Shown piece by piece: positions 5,079-5,201 of a DNA stretch of 5,201 bases. The position numbers and the translations under genes were made by a program. Source of the DNA: Cyanobacteriota bacterium (GTDB taxonomy: Bacteria; Cyanobacteriota; Cyanobacteriia; SKYG9). The notes under the pieces are model-generated. The model was given only the letters and a program-made list of their open reading frames with translations. It had not been told where the DNA came from and did not search any database. The number at the start of each line of letters is the position of its first letter. The first letter of the stretch is position 1. The stretch is from assembly GCA_025054735.1 (NCBI GenBank), contig JANWZG010000293.1:1-5201 (forward strand). The letters are read 5' to 3'.

Positions 5079-5201
5079 ATGTCAACACTACCTGCGACCC
5101 TTCATGAGAGTTTTTGTGCGCTGGTTTTACAAATTGCTGATACCCAGCAAGCCTGCTCACGAGCCGATGTCTCTGGGTTAATGTCATCAGTGTTAGCAAC
5201 T
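5079..5201 (+). CDS. 5' end of an unrecognised gene, truncated by the window edge
   Basis: ATG at 5079 opens a frame that stays open for 41 codons to the right edge (starting MSTLPATLHESFCALVLQIA). An in-frame TAG at 5040-5042 lies just upstream and no other start codon lies between, so this is the first possible ATG. There is no clear Shine-Dalgarno. The visible part has a mixed helical stretch (ESFCALVLQIADTQQACSRA, about residues 10-29), two Cys residues, and no signal peptide or recognisable motif. I cannot name the family from 41 residues. The gene is divergent from the kinase-photolyase operon and is preceded by the 11-nt direct repeat pair. Confidence 0.5.
   Translation, partial: MSTLPATLHESFCALVLQIADTQQACSRADVSGLMSSVLAT

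Overview
The window comes from a cyanobacterial chromosome. The evidence is a Mg-protoporphyrin IX methyltransferase (chlM) of cyanobacterial type, a class I photolyase closely resembling the 8-HDF enzyme of Synechococcus/Anacystis, and nine copies of CGATCG in 5.2 kb, two of them full HIP1 octamers (GCGATCGC). Genus cannot be fixed from this sequence. The content is mostly housekeeping. I see no mobile element, CRISPR array, tRNA or rRNA, and no convincing new multi-gene system.

Left part, plus strand (1-1139): the 3' end of an unrecognised gene with one membrane segment, then chlM. A good sigma70-type promoter (TTGACG-N17-TCTAAT with an extended -10) begins on the stop codon of the upstream gene, so chlM probably has its own promoter and a leader of about 70 nt.

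Middle, minus strand (1162-1537): a 74-aa unrecognised gene converges on chlM with a 22-nt gap. Its upstream region has a plausible promoter overlapped by an RpaB/HLR1-like pair of half-sites, which would suggest light or redox control.

Right-centre, minus strand (4737 down to 1538): a probable three-gene operon encodes a 61-aa charge-segregated protein, a HAMP-less membrane sensor histidine kinase with no adjacent response regulator, and the photolyase. The kinase stop and photolyase start overlap as ATGA, so the last two are probably translationally coupled. This link between a sensor kinase and light-dependent DNA repair is the most interesting gene-level point.

Right end (4738-5201): a 341-bp divergent intergenic region holds two direct-repeat pairs (9 nt at 22-bp period; 11 nt at 14-bp period) and a GAAA-capped hairpin. 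It is followed by the first 41 codons of an unrecognised plus-strand gene that runs off the window.
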